A stretch of 64,000 bases of DNA, from contig NZ_PYFW01000009.1 in assembly GCF_003020125.1 (NCBI RefSeq), positions 1 to 64,000 of the forward strand, in the 5' to 3' direction. The DNA comes from Bradyrhizobium sp. MOS003. Lineage in GTDB: Bacteria > Pseudomonadota > Alphaproteobacteria > Rhizobiales > Xanthobacteraceae. Shown here one piece after another: positions 35,035 to 42,547 of this stretch. Numbering within the stretch: the first letter of the stretch is position 1; each line of letters opens with the position of its first letter. The translations under genes were made by a program, and so were the position numbers. The notes below the pieces were generated by a model. The model was not told the DNA's origin and did not search any database. It saw only the letters and a program-made list of their open reading frames with translations.

Positions 35035-35202
35035 TCACCCACCTGCGCAGCTATCCACCAACAGCTGCCAGATCCGCTGCGCCTCGCCTTTCGCGTGATC
35101 CTCCGGTGCCTTCTCGGCACTGGATCGGCCAGAGATGGCGCGCGCTTCACGCGGCACGATCCACCGTTCCGAGATCGGGTCGTACCATTTTCCAATGTTC
35201 AT
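35035..35202 (-). CDS. Small hypothetical protein (55 residues)
   Basis: Reads MNIGKWYDPISERWIVPREA and continues to HAKGEAQRIWQLLVDSCAGG. Balanced, protein-like composition with several Trp residues and an amphipathic C-terminal helix distinguishes it from the shadow frames nearby. The ribosome-binding site is weak. Same strand as the next small gene upstream (35316-35510). Not recognised. Confidence 0.42.
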   Translation of the reverse strand: MNIGKWYDPISERWIVPREARAISGRSSAEKAPEDHAKGEAQRIWQLLVDSCAGG

Positions 35203-35315
35203 CTAGAATTTCCGGCGGTCGAGCGTTGCGCCTCCCGCGGCCCGATGCGAACCATTCGACGGCGCGGCGCTCAATTTACCAATCAGCGCCGCGTACGAAC
35301 GTTCCTCCCACGGCA

Positions 35316-35510
35316 TCAGCCCGGCCGGGCCGGATGAAGCGTGCGCGGATGCCGCTCGTGCAGCAGGCGGGCGAGCTCCTCGCGCTCGGTAGCGCGGCCC
35401 TTCATGGCGGTCTCGAACAGCGCCTCCTGGATATCGCGGGGCATATCGCCCCACACGTCCATCGCCGCGCGTCCGAGCAGGCCCGCAAGATGATCAATTC
35501 CGTCGCTCAT
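35316..35510 (-). CDS. Small hypothetical protein (64 residues)
   Basis: Begins MSDGIDHLAGLLGRAAMDVWGDMPRDI, then an acidic/basic helical region (EREELARLLHERHPRTLHPA). The ATG at 35510 follows a strong AGGAGAGCCGA site. All-helical and soluble in appearance; not recognised as a named family. Divergent from the YciE-like gene. Confidence 0.6.
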   Translation of the reverse strand: MSDGIDHLAGLLGRAAMDVWGDMPRDIQEALFETAMKGRATEREELARLLHERHPRTLHPARPG

Positions 35511-35594
35511 TCGGCTCTCCTGGTGTCACCACGGAATGGAACAGCTGTGGCCGTAAGGCGTTCCAGTGTCATCATTGTCAAAGGAGTGTCATTT

Positions 35595-36110
35595 ATGGGT
35601 TTCTTCACCAAGGACATCAAAACGATGGAAGACCTGCTGCTGCACGGGCTGCAGGACATCTATTACGCCGAACAGCAGATCCTCAAGGCGCTGCCGAAGA
35701 TGATCGACAAGGCGACCAACCGGGACCTCGTCACCGGGCTGAAAGCCCATCTGGACGAGACCAACAAGCAGGTGGAGCGGCTCGGCAAGGTGTTCGCGAA
35801 GCTCGGCAAGGAGCCCAGCGGCACGCAATGTCCTGCGATCGACGGCATCATCAAGGAGGCCGACGAGACCGCCGGAGAGATCGAGGACAAGGCCGTGCTC
35901 GACGCCGCGATCGTCGCCAACGCACAGGCTGTGGAGCACTACGAGATGTGCCGCTACGGCACGCTGATCGCCTGGGCGGAAGAGCTCGGCCACGACGATA
36001 TCGTGCGCTTTCTCACCACCAATCTGAACGAAGAGAAGGCCGCCAACACCAAGCTGAACACGGTGGCTCTGCGCAAGGGCGTCAACGCCAAGGCGTCCAA
36101 CGCCGCCTGA
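35595..36110 (+). CDS. YciE/YciF-type ferritin-like protein (DUF892)
   Basis: 171-residue four-helix ferritin-like protein. Family landmarks: EDLLLHGLQDIYYAEQQILKALPKMIDKA near the N-terminus and HYEMCRYGTLIAWAEELGHDDI later, carrying the Glu and His residues typical of di-metal ferritin-like folds. ATG 35595 follows AAGGAG. These proteins are stress-induced in enterobacteria and abundant in rhizobia; the molecular role is not settled. Confidence 0.9.
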   Translation: MGFFTKDIKTMEDLLLHGLQDIYYAEQQILKALPKMIDKATNRDLVTGLKAHLDETNKQVERLGKVFAKLGKEPSGTQCPAIDGIIKEADETAGEIEDKAVLDAAIVANAQAVEHYEMCRYGTLIAWAEELGHDDIVRFLTTNLNEEKAANTKLNTVALRKGVNAKASNAA

Positions 36111-36123
36111 TTGAGAAGCGCGG

Positions 36124-36166
36124 GAAGCAATCCGGGACTCTCCGCGGAGACGTTCTGGATTGCTTC
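36124..36166. repeat. Inverted repeat after the YciE-like gene (REP-like)
   Basis: GAAGCAATCC (36124-36133) and GGATTGCTTC (36157-36166) are a perfect 10-bp inverted pair around an inner CTCCGCGGAG palindrome. The right arm with GGATTGCTTCGTCG resembles a palindromic repeat I recall as very frequent in Bradyrhizobium. Located 14 nt after a stop codon, it could also act as a terminator. Confidence 0.6.
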
Positions 36167-36182
36167 GTCGCCAACGCATTGC

Positions 36183-36275
36183 CGTAGGGTGGGCAAAGGC
36201 GCCTAGCGCCGGGCCCACGATCTCCATTCACAAGCAACACAGACGTGGGCACGCTTGCGCTTTGCCCACCCTACG
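36183..36275. repeat. Inverted-repeat element (16-bp perfect arms)
   Basis: CGTAGGGTGGGCAAAG at 36183-36198 and its exact reverse complement CTTTGCCCACCCTACG at 36260-36275 bound a 93-bp element. It resembles a palindromic intergenic element common in rhizobia. No reading frame inside is convincing. Confidence 0.75.
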
Positions 36276-36369
36276 AGATCGAGCTTGTGGCACGCAGCTT
36301 GGCTTGCGGACATGCCTTCGCGTTCTCGCGGCGCGTTTTGCCCGAGCTTTGCTTCGTCGCTCCACCCTC

Positions 36370-36958
36370 TAAAGCCAAGAGGGCGCAGGGAAGGCCGGGT
36401 GCCGGCTGGCACCCGCGGTCCGCTGCGCGAAATGCACACGCAGAAAGAACCGCACAGCAGCATACAGGTGTCGCCGATCACTCGGCCTTCCCTGCGCGAT
36501 GGCTGGACGGCTTATGCCGTGATCTCCCGGGAGCCGACCATTCCTTCTGGCCTCCCTCGCCGTTCGAATTGACGATGCCGTCCACCCGGTTGGGCTCGCG
36601 CACATCTTCGAACGGCTTGACCGTGGCAACGACGGCCAGGACCACACGGTTTTGCCGTACGCACGGCCCGCCATGTCGCCGCAGTTTTTCCAGCCCTGTC
36701 GACGGAGCCGGAAACTTACGAGCGAGACGAAGCCTGACAGCGCCGTCGTCCGCACGCGGTTACGGACTCACAGGAACTACCCGCCCTGCCCGCACCTCTC
36801 ATGCCGACGCTGCCGCGTCCACCGCAAGCCCGGCTCGCGAACATGACGACTTCACGTCGCCCCTCTTGGTGAGCCGGGATGGACGACACATACGCCGAAA
36901 CCGAATTTCGGTAAAGTGGAATATTATCGCGCGCGTGGATTGACAGCGGGCGACACAG
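36370..36958. repeat. Dispersed intergenic repeat, long copy
   Basis: The right part (36702-36958) duplicates bases 1-257 of the window. The left part (GGAAGGCCGGGTGCCGGCTG and following) resembles a composite repeat I recall from Bradyrhizobium intergenic regions. In total 36111-37193 (over 1 kb) holds only repeats and the leader of the next gene. Predicted proteins here would be translated repeat. Confidence 0.75.
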
Positions 36959-37193
36959 GCAGCGCCCCGCCGGGGGGCCACGGTGCTTGTTTTGCGTCGA
37001 GCAGCGTTCCTGCATCCGCGCTGCTGCATCGCGAAACCATTTGCGCCGCAGCATTCAAAAATGAGACTGCCCGTCAAACCAAAGGAGGCGCCAACGCATG
37101 CATCGCGTCCGACTTCGGTTAGCTTTCCCATCAAAGCCGCGGGCCGTTCGAAAGCCACGTGGCGACAAAACACGACACACAGGGAGGAGCACA

Positions 37194-38444
37194 ATGTCGA
37201 AATGCAGTGTGGGACTGCTCGCGCTGAGCAGCTTGTTTCTTTCAACCGCGGCCTTCGCCCAGGAGAAGATCAAGGTGGGCGTGACCGCAACCCTCGAAGG
37301 CACCTACACGGTGCTCGGCGAGGACGGCATGCGCGGCCACCAGACGGCACTCAACGTCCTGGGCAAGAAGGTCGGCGACAAGGAGCTCGAATTCATCGTC
37401 GCCTCGACCGACGCGACGCCGGACAGCGCGGTGCGCGCCGTGCGCAAGCTGATCGAGCAGGACAAGGTGCAGATCCTGCTCTCACCGCTCTCCGGCGACG
37501 AGGGCATCGCGGTGAAGAATTTTGCAAAAACCCATCCCGAGCTGACCTTCATCAACGCGGCCTCCGGCGCCCAGGAAACGACCTATGTCGATCCTGCCCC
37601 GAACTTCTTCCGCTACAACATGGACGGCGCGCAGTGGCAGGTCGGCCTCGGCAAATACGCCTTTGAGGAAAAGAAGTATCGCAAGATCGCGACCGTTGGC
37701 GAGGACTATTCCTTTATCTACACCCAGGTGTTCGGCCTCGTGCTCGAGTTCTGCGGCGCCGGCGGACAGGTCACCAACCGGCAATGGGTGCCGCTCGGCA
37801 CCAAGGACTTCGCCTCGGTCATCGCGGCATTGCCCGACGACGTCGATGCGATCTATCTCGGGCTCGGCGGCGCCGACGCCGTCAACTTCCTCAACCAGTA
37901 TCAGCAGGCTGGCGGCAAGGCGCATCTGATGGGCGGCTCCATCATGATCGACCAGACCATCCTGTCGTCGAAGGGCAACGCCAAGAACGCCCTGGTCGGC
38001 ACCATCGCAGCGAGCGGCCAGGCCGACACTTGGGAGGATCCGGGCTGGCAGAAATTCGTGAAGGCCTATCAGGACGCCTTCCCGCCCAACAAGCGATTCC
38101 CGAGCCCGTCGCTGCTCGCCACCAACTATTACGGCTCGACCATGGCGCTGATCCTGGCGCTGCGTGCGGTCAATGGCGATCTCTCCAACAACCAAGCCAA
38201 GTACAAGGAAGCGCTCGCCAAGATCGAGATCGATGCGCCGAACGGCAAGATCAAGCTCGATTCCAACCGACAGGCGATCGGTACCAACTTCGTCACCGAA
38301 GTGGTCGACGACGGCAAGGGCGCGCTGTTCAGCAAGGTCGTGAAGGTGATCCCGAACGTCAACCAGACGCTCGGCTACGACCCGGCCGTCTTCTCCAAGA
38401 TCGGGCTGCCGAGCCGCACCGTGCCGGAATGTAAGAAGTACTGA
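37194..38444 (+). CDS. Branched-chain-amino-acid-type ABC transporter substrate-binding protein
   Basis: Periplasmic type I solute-binding protein of 416 residues. Signal peptide: LLALSSLFLSTAAFAQ before EKIKVGVTATLEGTYTVLGEDGMRG. The Leu/Ile/Val-binding fold is seen throughout (KTHPELTFINAASGAQETTY). The ATG at 37194 has an AGGGAGGAGCACA site. Liv-type binding proteins in rhizobia bind many ligands other than amino acids (aromatic acids, amides, urea), so the ligand is unknown. It probably serves the LivHMGF genes from 39678, with an AraC gene between. Confidence 0.9.
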   Translation: MSKCSVGLLALSSLFLSTAAFAQEKIKVGVTATLEGTYTVLGEDGMRGHQTALNVLGKKVGDKELEFIVASTDATPDSAVRAVRKLIEQDKVQILLSPLSGDEGIAVKNFAKTHPELTFINAASGAQETTYVDPAPNFFRYNMDGAQWQVGLGKYAFEEKKYRKIATVGEDYSFIYTQVFGLVLEFCGAGGQVTNRQWVPLGTKDFASVIAALPDDVDAIYLGLGGADAVNFLNQYQQAGGKAHLMGGSIMIDQTILSSKGNAKNALVGTIAASGQADTWEDPGWQKFVKAYQDAFPPNKRFPSPSLLATNYYGSTMALILALRAVNGDLSNNQAKYKEALAKIEIDAPNGKIKLDSNRQAIGTNFVTEVVDDGKGALFSKVVKVIPNVNQTLGYDPAVFSKIGLPSRTVPECKKY

Positions 38445-38569
38445 CGCATCACTCCTGCGATGCACAATCCGGGGAGCGACTCGCTGACGCGGTCGCTCTC
38501 CGCTCTTGCAATCTCGCCGGCGTTGTTGAACGCTGAGCGAAAAGACAAGAACATTCGGGAGGGGAAGGC

Positions 38570-39397
38570 ATGAGCCGTGCGCTCGCCGTCTTCCATGGCC
38601 GGTTTGGCCGGGCGACGGTTTATCAGTTGAACCGCCCTTTCAATATCCACGCCCATCGTGAAGGTCATCTGATCTTCCATGTCGGCGGCATGCCCGCATG
38701 CATCGACGTCTCCGACGGGCACCACAATCTCGACGAAACGTCCGTGGTCGCGGTCAATCCGTGGGAGCCGCACAATTTCCTCCCGACCGATGTCGACGGC
38801 GGCGCGATCTTCTTCGTGCTCTATGTCAACGCCGAATGGTTTGCGCCCGATCCATCCGGCACCCACCGGATGCGTTTCGGACGCACCCAGTTCCGGCGCA
38901 CGCCGGCGCTGGACAAGCATATCAGGCGGACAGCTGCGCTCGTGTGCGGCGCACCATCGCTCTCCAGCCTGGATTCCGAGCTGCGGCGGCTGATCGACGT
39001 CTGCTACGACGAAAGCTGGCAGCAGGCGGAGATCGCGCGTGATCCTCGCGCAAACGGCTCCGTCACCGATTTTCGCGTGCGCAAGTGCATCAAGATGATG
39101 TCGGAAAGCCCCGGCGCCGAGATCGAGCTCGACGCGATCGCGCGGGAATCCGGCCTGTCGCGGCCGCATTTCTACCGGTTGTTTCGCGTCCAGACCGGCG
39201 TGACGCCGAACCTCTATCTCAACACGCTGATCATGGAACAGGCGCTCGAAGCGCTGGTGGCGAGCGAGGCGCCGATCGCCGATATCGGCTTCGATCTCGG
39301 CTTCTCCTCCCAGAGCGGCTTCACCCGCTTCTTCGCTGCCAATGTCGGGATGGCGCCAACCGATTATCGTCGCGCAGCCAAGATTTTGCGCGCCTGA
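38570..39397 (+). CDS. AraC-family transcriptional regulator of the catabolic cluster
   Basis: 275-residue regulator. A cupin-like AraC sensing domain occupies the N-terminal half (FNIHAHREGHLIFHVGG; VAVNPWEPHNF), then the double helix-turn-helix (IARESGLSRPHFYRLFRVQTGVTPNLYL and ADIGFDLGFSSQSGFTRFFAANVGMAPTDYRR). The ATG follows GGGAGGGGAAGGC. Located between the binding-protein gene and the rest of the transporter, on the same strand, so it is the obvious candidate activator of the 39678-59328 operon. The inducer is unknown. Confidence 0.9.
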   Translation: MSRALAVFHGRFGRATVYQLNRPFNIHAHREGHLIFHVGGMPACIDVSDGHHNLDETSVVAVNPWEPHNFLPTDVDGGAIFFVLYVNAEWFAPDPSGTHRMRFGRTQFRRTPALDKHIRRTAALVCGAPSLSSLDSELRRLIDVCYDESWQQAEIARDPRANGSVTDFRVRKCIKMMSESPGAEIELDAIARESGLSRPHFYRLFRVQTGVTPNLYLNTLIMEQALEALVASEAPIADIGFDLGFSSQSGFTRFFAANVGMAPTDYRRAAKILRA

Positions 39398-39544
39398 GCG
39401 GGCCACGAAAAGATACTCACGATCAAACGTCACCCTCGCAGCCTCGCTAGGATGCAGGCAACGCGATCCCGGAAGAGGGTCGCGACCGAAGGGAGCGCGC
39501 GTTCATGGTGAGGCTAGCAGCCGGTGACGGTCTGCCTGCCCCCT

Positions 39545-39672
39545 CTGCCCGCCTGCGGGGAGAGGGTCGGGGTGAGGAGGAGTTTCCACAAGGTCGGTTG
39601 CTGTTCGACTCGCGGAGACTCCCCCTCACCCGCGCCTTCGGCGCGACCTCTCCCCGCAAGCGGGGCGAGGTG
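39545..39672. repeat. REP-like palindromic element directly before livH
   Basis: Complementary arms (CTGCGGGGAGAGGGTCGGGG near 39553 and CCCCTCACCCGCGCC... CTCTCCCCGCA at 39622-39657) with an inner CGCGCCTTCGGCGCG hairpin. This type of element is common between rhizobial genes. Its right border CGGGGCGAGGTGAAACC supplies the GAGGTG Shine-Dalgarno of livH. The rest of the 280-nt gap before livH shows nothing else. Confidence 0.75.
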
Positions 39673-39677
39673 AAACC

Positions 39678-40688
39678 ATGAGCCGCTTCGTCGAACGCCA
39701 TCCGGCCTGGGCGCTGATCTCGATCATCGCCATTGCCGTGATGCTGTGGCTGGTGTTTGCGATCTGGCCGCCGGGCCTCGAAGAAGCCATCGGCCGCAAG
39801 CGCGTCTTCCTCAACGCGGTCTTCAACGGAATCACCCTCGGAGGCCTCTACTTCCTCGTCGCCAGCGGCTTCACGCTGATCTTCGGCCTGATGCGCAACG
39901 TCAACCTCGCCCACGGCTCGCTCTATCTGTTCGGCGGCTATGTCGGCTATGCCATCAGCACAGCGACCGGCTCATGGATTCTCGGCTTCATCGTCGCTTT
40001 CATCCTCACCGCTCTGGTTGGCGTGCTGCTGCAGGTCATCGTGTTCCGCCGAATGGAGGGCCAGGACCTCCGGCAGACGATGGTGACGATTGGCCTGTCG
40101 ATCGTATTTGCCGATCTGATGCTCTGGGCCTGCGGCGGCGATTTCTACCAGATCCAGACTCCGAACTGGCTGATCGGTCCCATCGAGCTGCCGCTGGTCA
40201 CGGCGATCAAGTCCTCGGGCGAACCGGTCTATCTCAGATATCCCATGGTCAGGCTCGTGATCTTCGCAGCTTCCGTGGTCATCGGCGTTGCGATGTGGCT
40301 TGCTCTCATCCGCACCCGGATCGGCATGATCGTCCGCGCCGGCGTCGACGATCGCGATATCCTCGCGGCGACGGGGGTGCGCATCCAGCTCGTTTTCGTG
40401 GCGGTGTTTGCGTTCGGCGCGGGCCTTGCCGGCGTCGCCGGCGTCGTCGGCGGCACCTTCCAATCCCTGTCGCCGGGCGAGGACATCCGCTTCCTGCTCG
40501 CTTCCCTCGTCGTCGTGATCGTGGGCGGCATGGGCTCGATCCCCGGTGCGGCGCTCGGCGCGCTGATCATCGGCCTCGCCGAGCAGCTCGGCTCGGTCTA
40601 CATCCCGACCTACGCCATCGTCGTGACCTTCCTGATCATGGTGCTGGTGCTGGCGATCCGGCCGCAAGGCCTGTTGGCGAGGCGCTGA
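39678..40688 (+). CDS. livH: Branched-chain-type ABC transporter permease (LivH)
   Basis: Inner-membrane permease of 336 residues with about 8-9 helices. The family pattern is clear: NGITLGGLYFLVASGFTLIFGLMRNVNLAHGSLYLFGGY near the N-terminus and the cytoplasmic EAA-like loop DDRDILAATGVRI. The ATG at 39678 uses a Shine-Dalgarno at the border of the upstream palindromic repeat. First gene of an 18-gene same-strand cluster; the next gene starts one base after its stop. Confidence 0.92.
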   Translation: MSRFVERHPAWALISIIAIAVMLWLVFAIWPPGLEEAIGRKRVFLNAVFNGITLGGLYFLVASGFTLIFGLMRNVNLAHGSLYLFGGYVGYAISTATGSWILGFIVAFILTALVGVLLQVIVFRRMEGQDLRQTMVTIGLSIVFADLMLWACGGDFYQIQTPNWLIGPIELPLVTAIKSSGEPVYLRYPMVRLVIFAASVVIGVAMWLALIRTRIGMIVRAGVDDRDILAATGVRIQLVFVAVFAFGAGLAGVAGVVGGTFQSLSPGEDIRFLLASLVVVIVGGMGSIPGAALGALIIGLAEQLGSVYIPTYAIVVTFLIMVLVLAIRPQGLLARR

Positions 40689-40689
40689 G

Positions 40690-41772
40690 ATGTCGCTCGC
40701 CCACGATAGCCGCATCACGGTCCGGCCCGCCGCATTGGCGCAGCGCCCGGCGCGTATCTGGCCTGAGATCAATCATCCCGCGGCCTGGATCGTCGCGGTC
40801 ATTCTCCTGATCATGCCGCTGATCGCCAACGGCTTCTTCCTGATCGAGATCTTCGCTTCCACCTTGATCCTCGGCACCATGGCGCTGAGCCTGATGTTCC
40901 TCGCCGGCTACGGCGGCATGGTCAGCCTGATGCAGCTCACCATCGCGGGCTTCTCGGCCTACATGGTCGCGGTGTTCGGTGTTAGCGGCAACGCCAATAT
41001 CAGCCTGGGCTGGCCGTGGTGGCTCGCGGTTCCCATGGCGCTGGCGCTGGCGACCGCCTTCGGCACGCTCGGCGGCGCGCTCGCGGTACGCACCGAAGGC
41101 ATCTACACCATCATGATCACGCTCGCGATCGGAGCTGCCTTCTACTATTTCACCAACCAGAACTGGGCGATCTTCAACGGCCATACCGGCATCAACACCG
41201 TGGCCACGCCGCACTTCTGGGGCGTCAACTGGCGCGCCGACATTCCCTTCTATTACATCGTGCTCGCGGTCGCAGCGCTCTGCTATTTCGCGGTCGAATA
41301 TCTCTCGCGCGCCCCGTTCGGGCTCGCGCTGCAGGGCGTGCGCGACAATCCCCGGCGCATGGCGGCGCTGGGCTTCAACGTCAATGCGCACCGCGTCGCA
41401 GCCTATGCCTTCGCTTCCTTCATCGCGGCGCTCGCCGGCGTCCTCCAGGTCTGGAACTACCGCCAGATCTCGCCGGGCTCCGTCAGCGTCGGCGCCTGCA
41501 TCGACGTGCTGATCATCGCCGTCGTGGGCGGCATCACGCGCCCGATCGGCCCCTTCATCGGCGCGCTGATCTTCGTGCTGCTCCGCACCTTCGCGCTCGA
41601 TTTCCTGGTCAGGATCGGCCTCGACGGCAACCGATTCCGGTTTTTGATCGGACTCGGCTTCCTCGCCATCGTGTTCTGGTCCTCGGACGGCGTCATCGGG
41701 CTGTGGCAGCGCTGGCGCCAGAGCCGGCGTCCTGCTGCAAATCGACCGGGCGGAGGACACGGCCATGGATAG
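40690..41772 (+). CDS. livM: Branched-chain-type ABC transporter permease (LivM)
   Basis: Second permease, 360 residues, about 9-10 helices. LivM signatures: LIAMLSLMFLAGYGG-like LILGTMALSLMFLAGYGGMVSLMQ, and the loop FGLALQGVRDNPRRMAALGFNV. Start ATG is one base after the livH stop, and its end overlaps livG by 8 nt. Works with LivH, the two ATPases and a periplasmic binding protein. Confidence 0.92.
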   Translation: MSLAHDSRITVRPAALAQRPARIWPEINHPAAWIVAVILLIMPLIANGFFLIEIFASTLILGTMALSLMFLAGYGGMVSLMQLTIAGFSAYMVAVFGVSGNANISLGWPWWLAVPMALALATAFGTLGGALAVRTEGIYTIMITLAIGAAFYYFTNQNWAIFNGHTGINTVATPHFWGVNWRADIPFYYIVLAVAALCYFAVEYLSRAPFGLALQGVRDNPRRMAALGFNVNAHRVAAYAFASFIAALAGVLQVWNYRQISPGSVSVGACIDVLIIAVVGGITRPIGPFIGALIFVLLRTFALDFLVRIGLDGNRFRFLIGLGFLAIVFWSSDGVIGLWQRWRQSRRPAANRPGGGHGHG

Positions 41773-42547
41773 CGTCGCCCACCGCCTCTCGGCCGTCGGC
41801 GCCGGCGCCGCGCTGGAGCTGCGCGGCGTGACGCGGTTGTTCGGCGCGCTCGCAGCTTTGACCGATGTCACCATCACCGTGCGTCCCGGCGAACGCCGCG
41901 CGGTGCTCGGCTCCAACGGCGCCGGCAAGACCACGCTGTTCAACTGCATCACCGGCGACTTCCCGCCCTCCTCCGGCACGATCCGCTTCTTCGGCGAGGA
42001 CGTCACGCACTTCCCGCCCTATGAACGCATCCGCCGCGGGCTGCGCCGGACCTACCAGATCTCCGCGCTGTTTCCCGGCCTCACCGTGCAGGACAACGTC
42101 TATCTCGCCTGCCGCGGCGTCTCGCGCGGACGTTTCTCGTTCCTGCGTCCGGGACAGAACGATGCCCTGATGCACGCGGCCGACAATCTGGTGCAGGCCG
42201 TGCATCTGTCCGCCGTGAAGGACCAGCGCGTCGCCGAACTCGCTCACGGCCAGCAGCGCCAGCTCGAGATCGCGCTCGCACTCGCCGGCGCCCCCCGCTT
42301 CGTGCTGTTCGACGAGCCGGCCGCGGGCCTGTCGCCGACCGAACGGGCCGAGCTGATCGAGATCCTGACCTCGCTGCCGGCGCATATCGGCTACATCATC
42401 ATCGAGCATGACATGGACGTGGCGCTGCGCGTCGTCGAGAGCGTGACGATGATGCACAACGGCCGCGTCTTCAAGGAAGGCGTGCCGCAGGAGATCCAGT
42501 CCGATCCGGAAGTGCAGGAGCTTTATCTCGGAGGCGGCCATGAATGA
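41765..42547 (+). CDS. livG: ABC transporter ATP-binding protein (LivG)
   Basis: ATPase of 260 residues. Walker A GSNGAGKTT, Q-loop region, signature in ELAHGQQRQLEIALAL (AHGQQ in place of the canonical LSGGQ, a common LivG variant) and Walker B FVLFDEPAAGLSPTER. The C-terminal LivG tail (QEIQSDPEVQELYLGGG) is present. Overlaps livM upstream and the fused LivF gene downstream by 8 nt each. Confidence 0.92.
   Translation: MDSVAHRLSAVGAGAALELRGVTRLFGALAALTDVTITVRPGERRAVLGSNGAGKTTLFNCITGDFPPSSGTIRFFGEDVTHFPPYERIRRGLRRTYQISALFPGLTVQDNVYLACRGVSRGRFSFLRPGQNDALMHAADNLVQAVHLSAVKDQRVAELAHGQQRQLEIALALAGAPRFVLFDEPAAGLSPTERAELIEILTSLPAHIGYIIIEHDMDVALRVVESVTMMHNGRVFKEGVPQEIQSDPEVQELYLGGGHE

Noticed and set aside
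1..36958. Composite transposon bounded by the direct repeats
   Set aside because: No transposase, terminal inverted repeats or target duplication is seen; the repeats look like ordinary dispersed intergenic elements.
36111..37193. Several short hypothetical genes
   Set aside because: Frames on both strands are translations of palindromic and dispersed repeats, and lack ribosome-binding sites.
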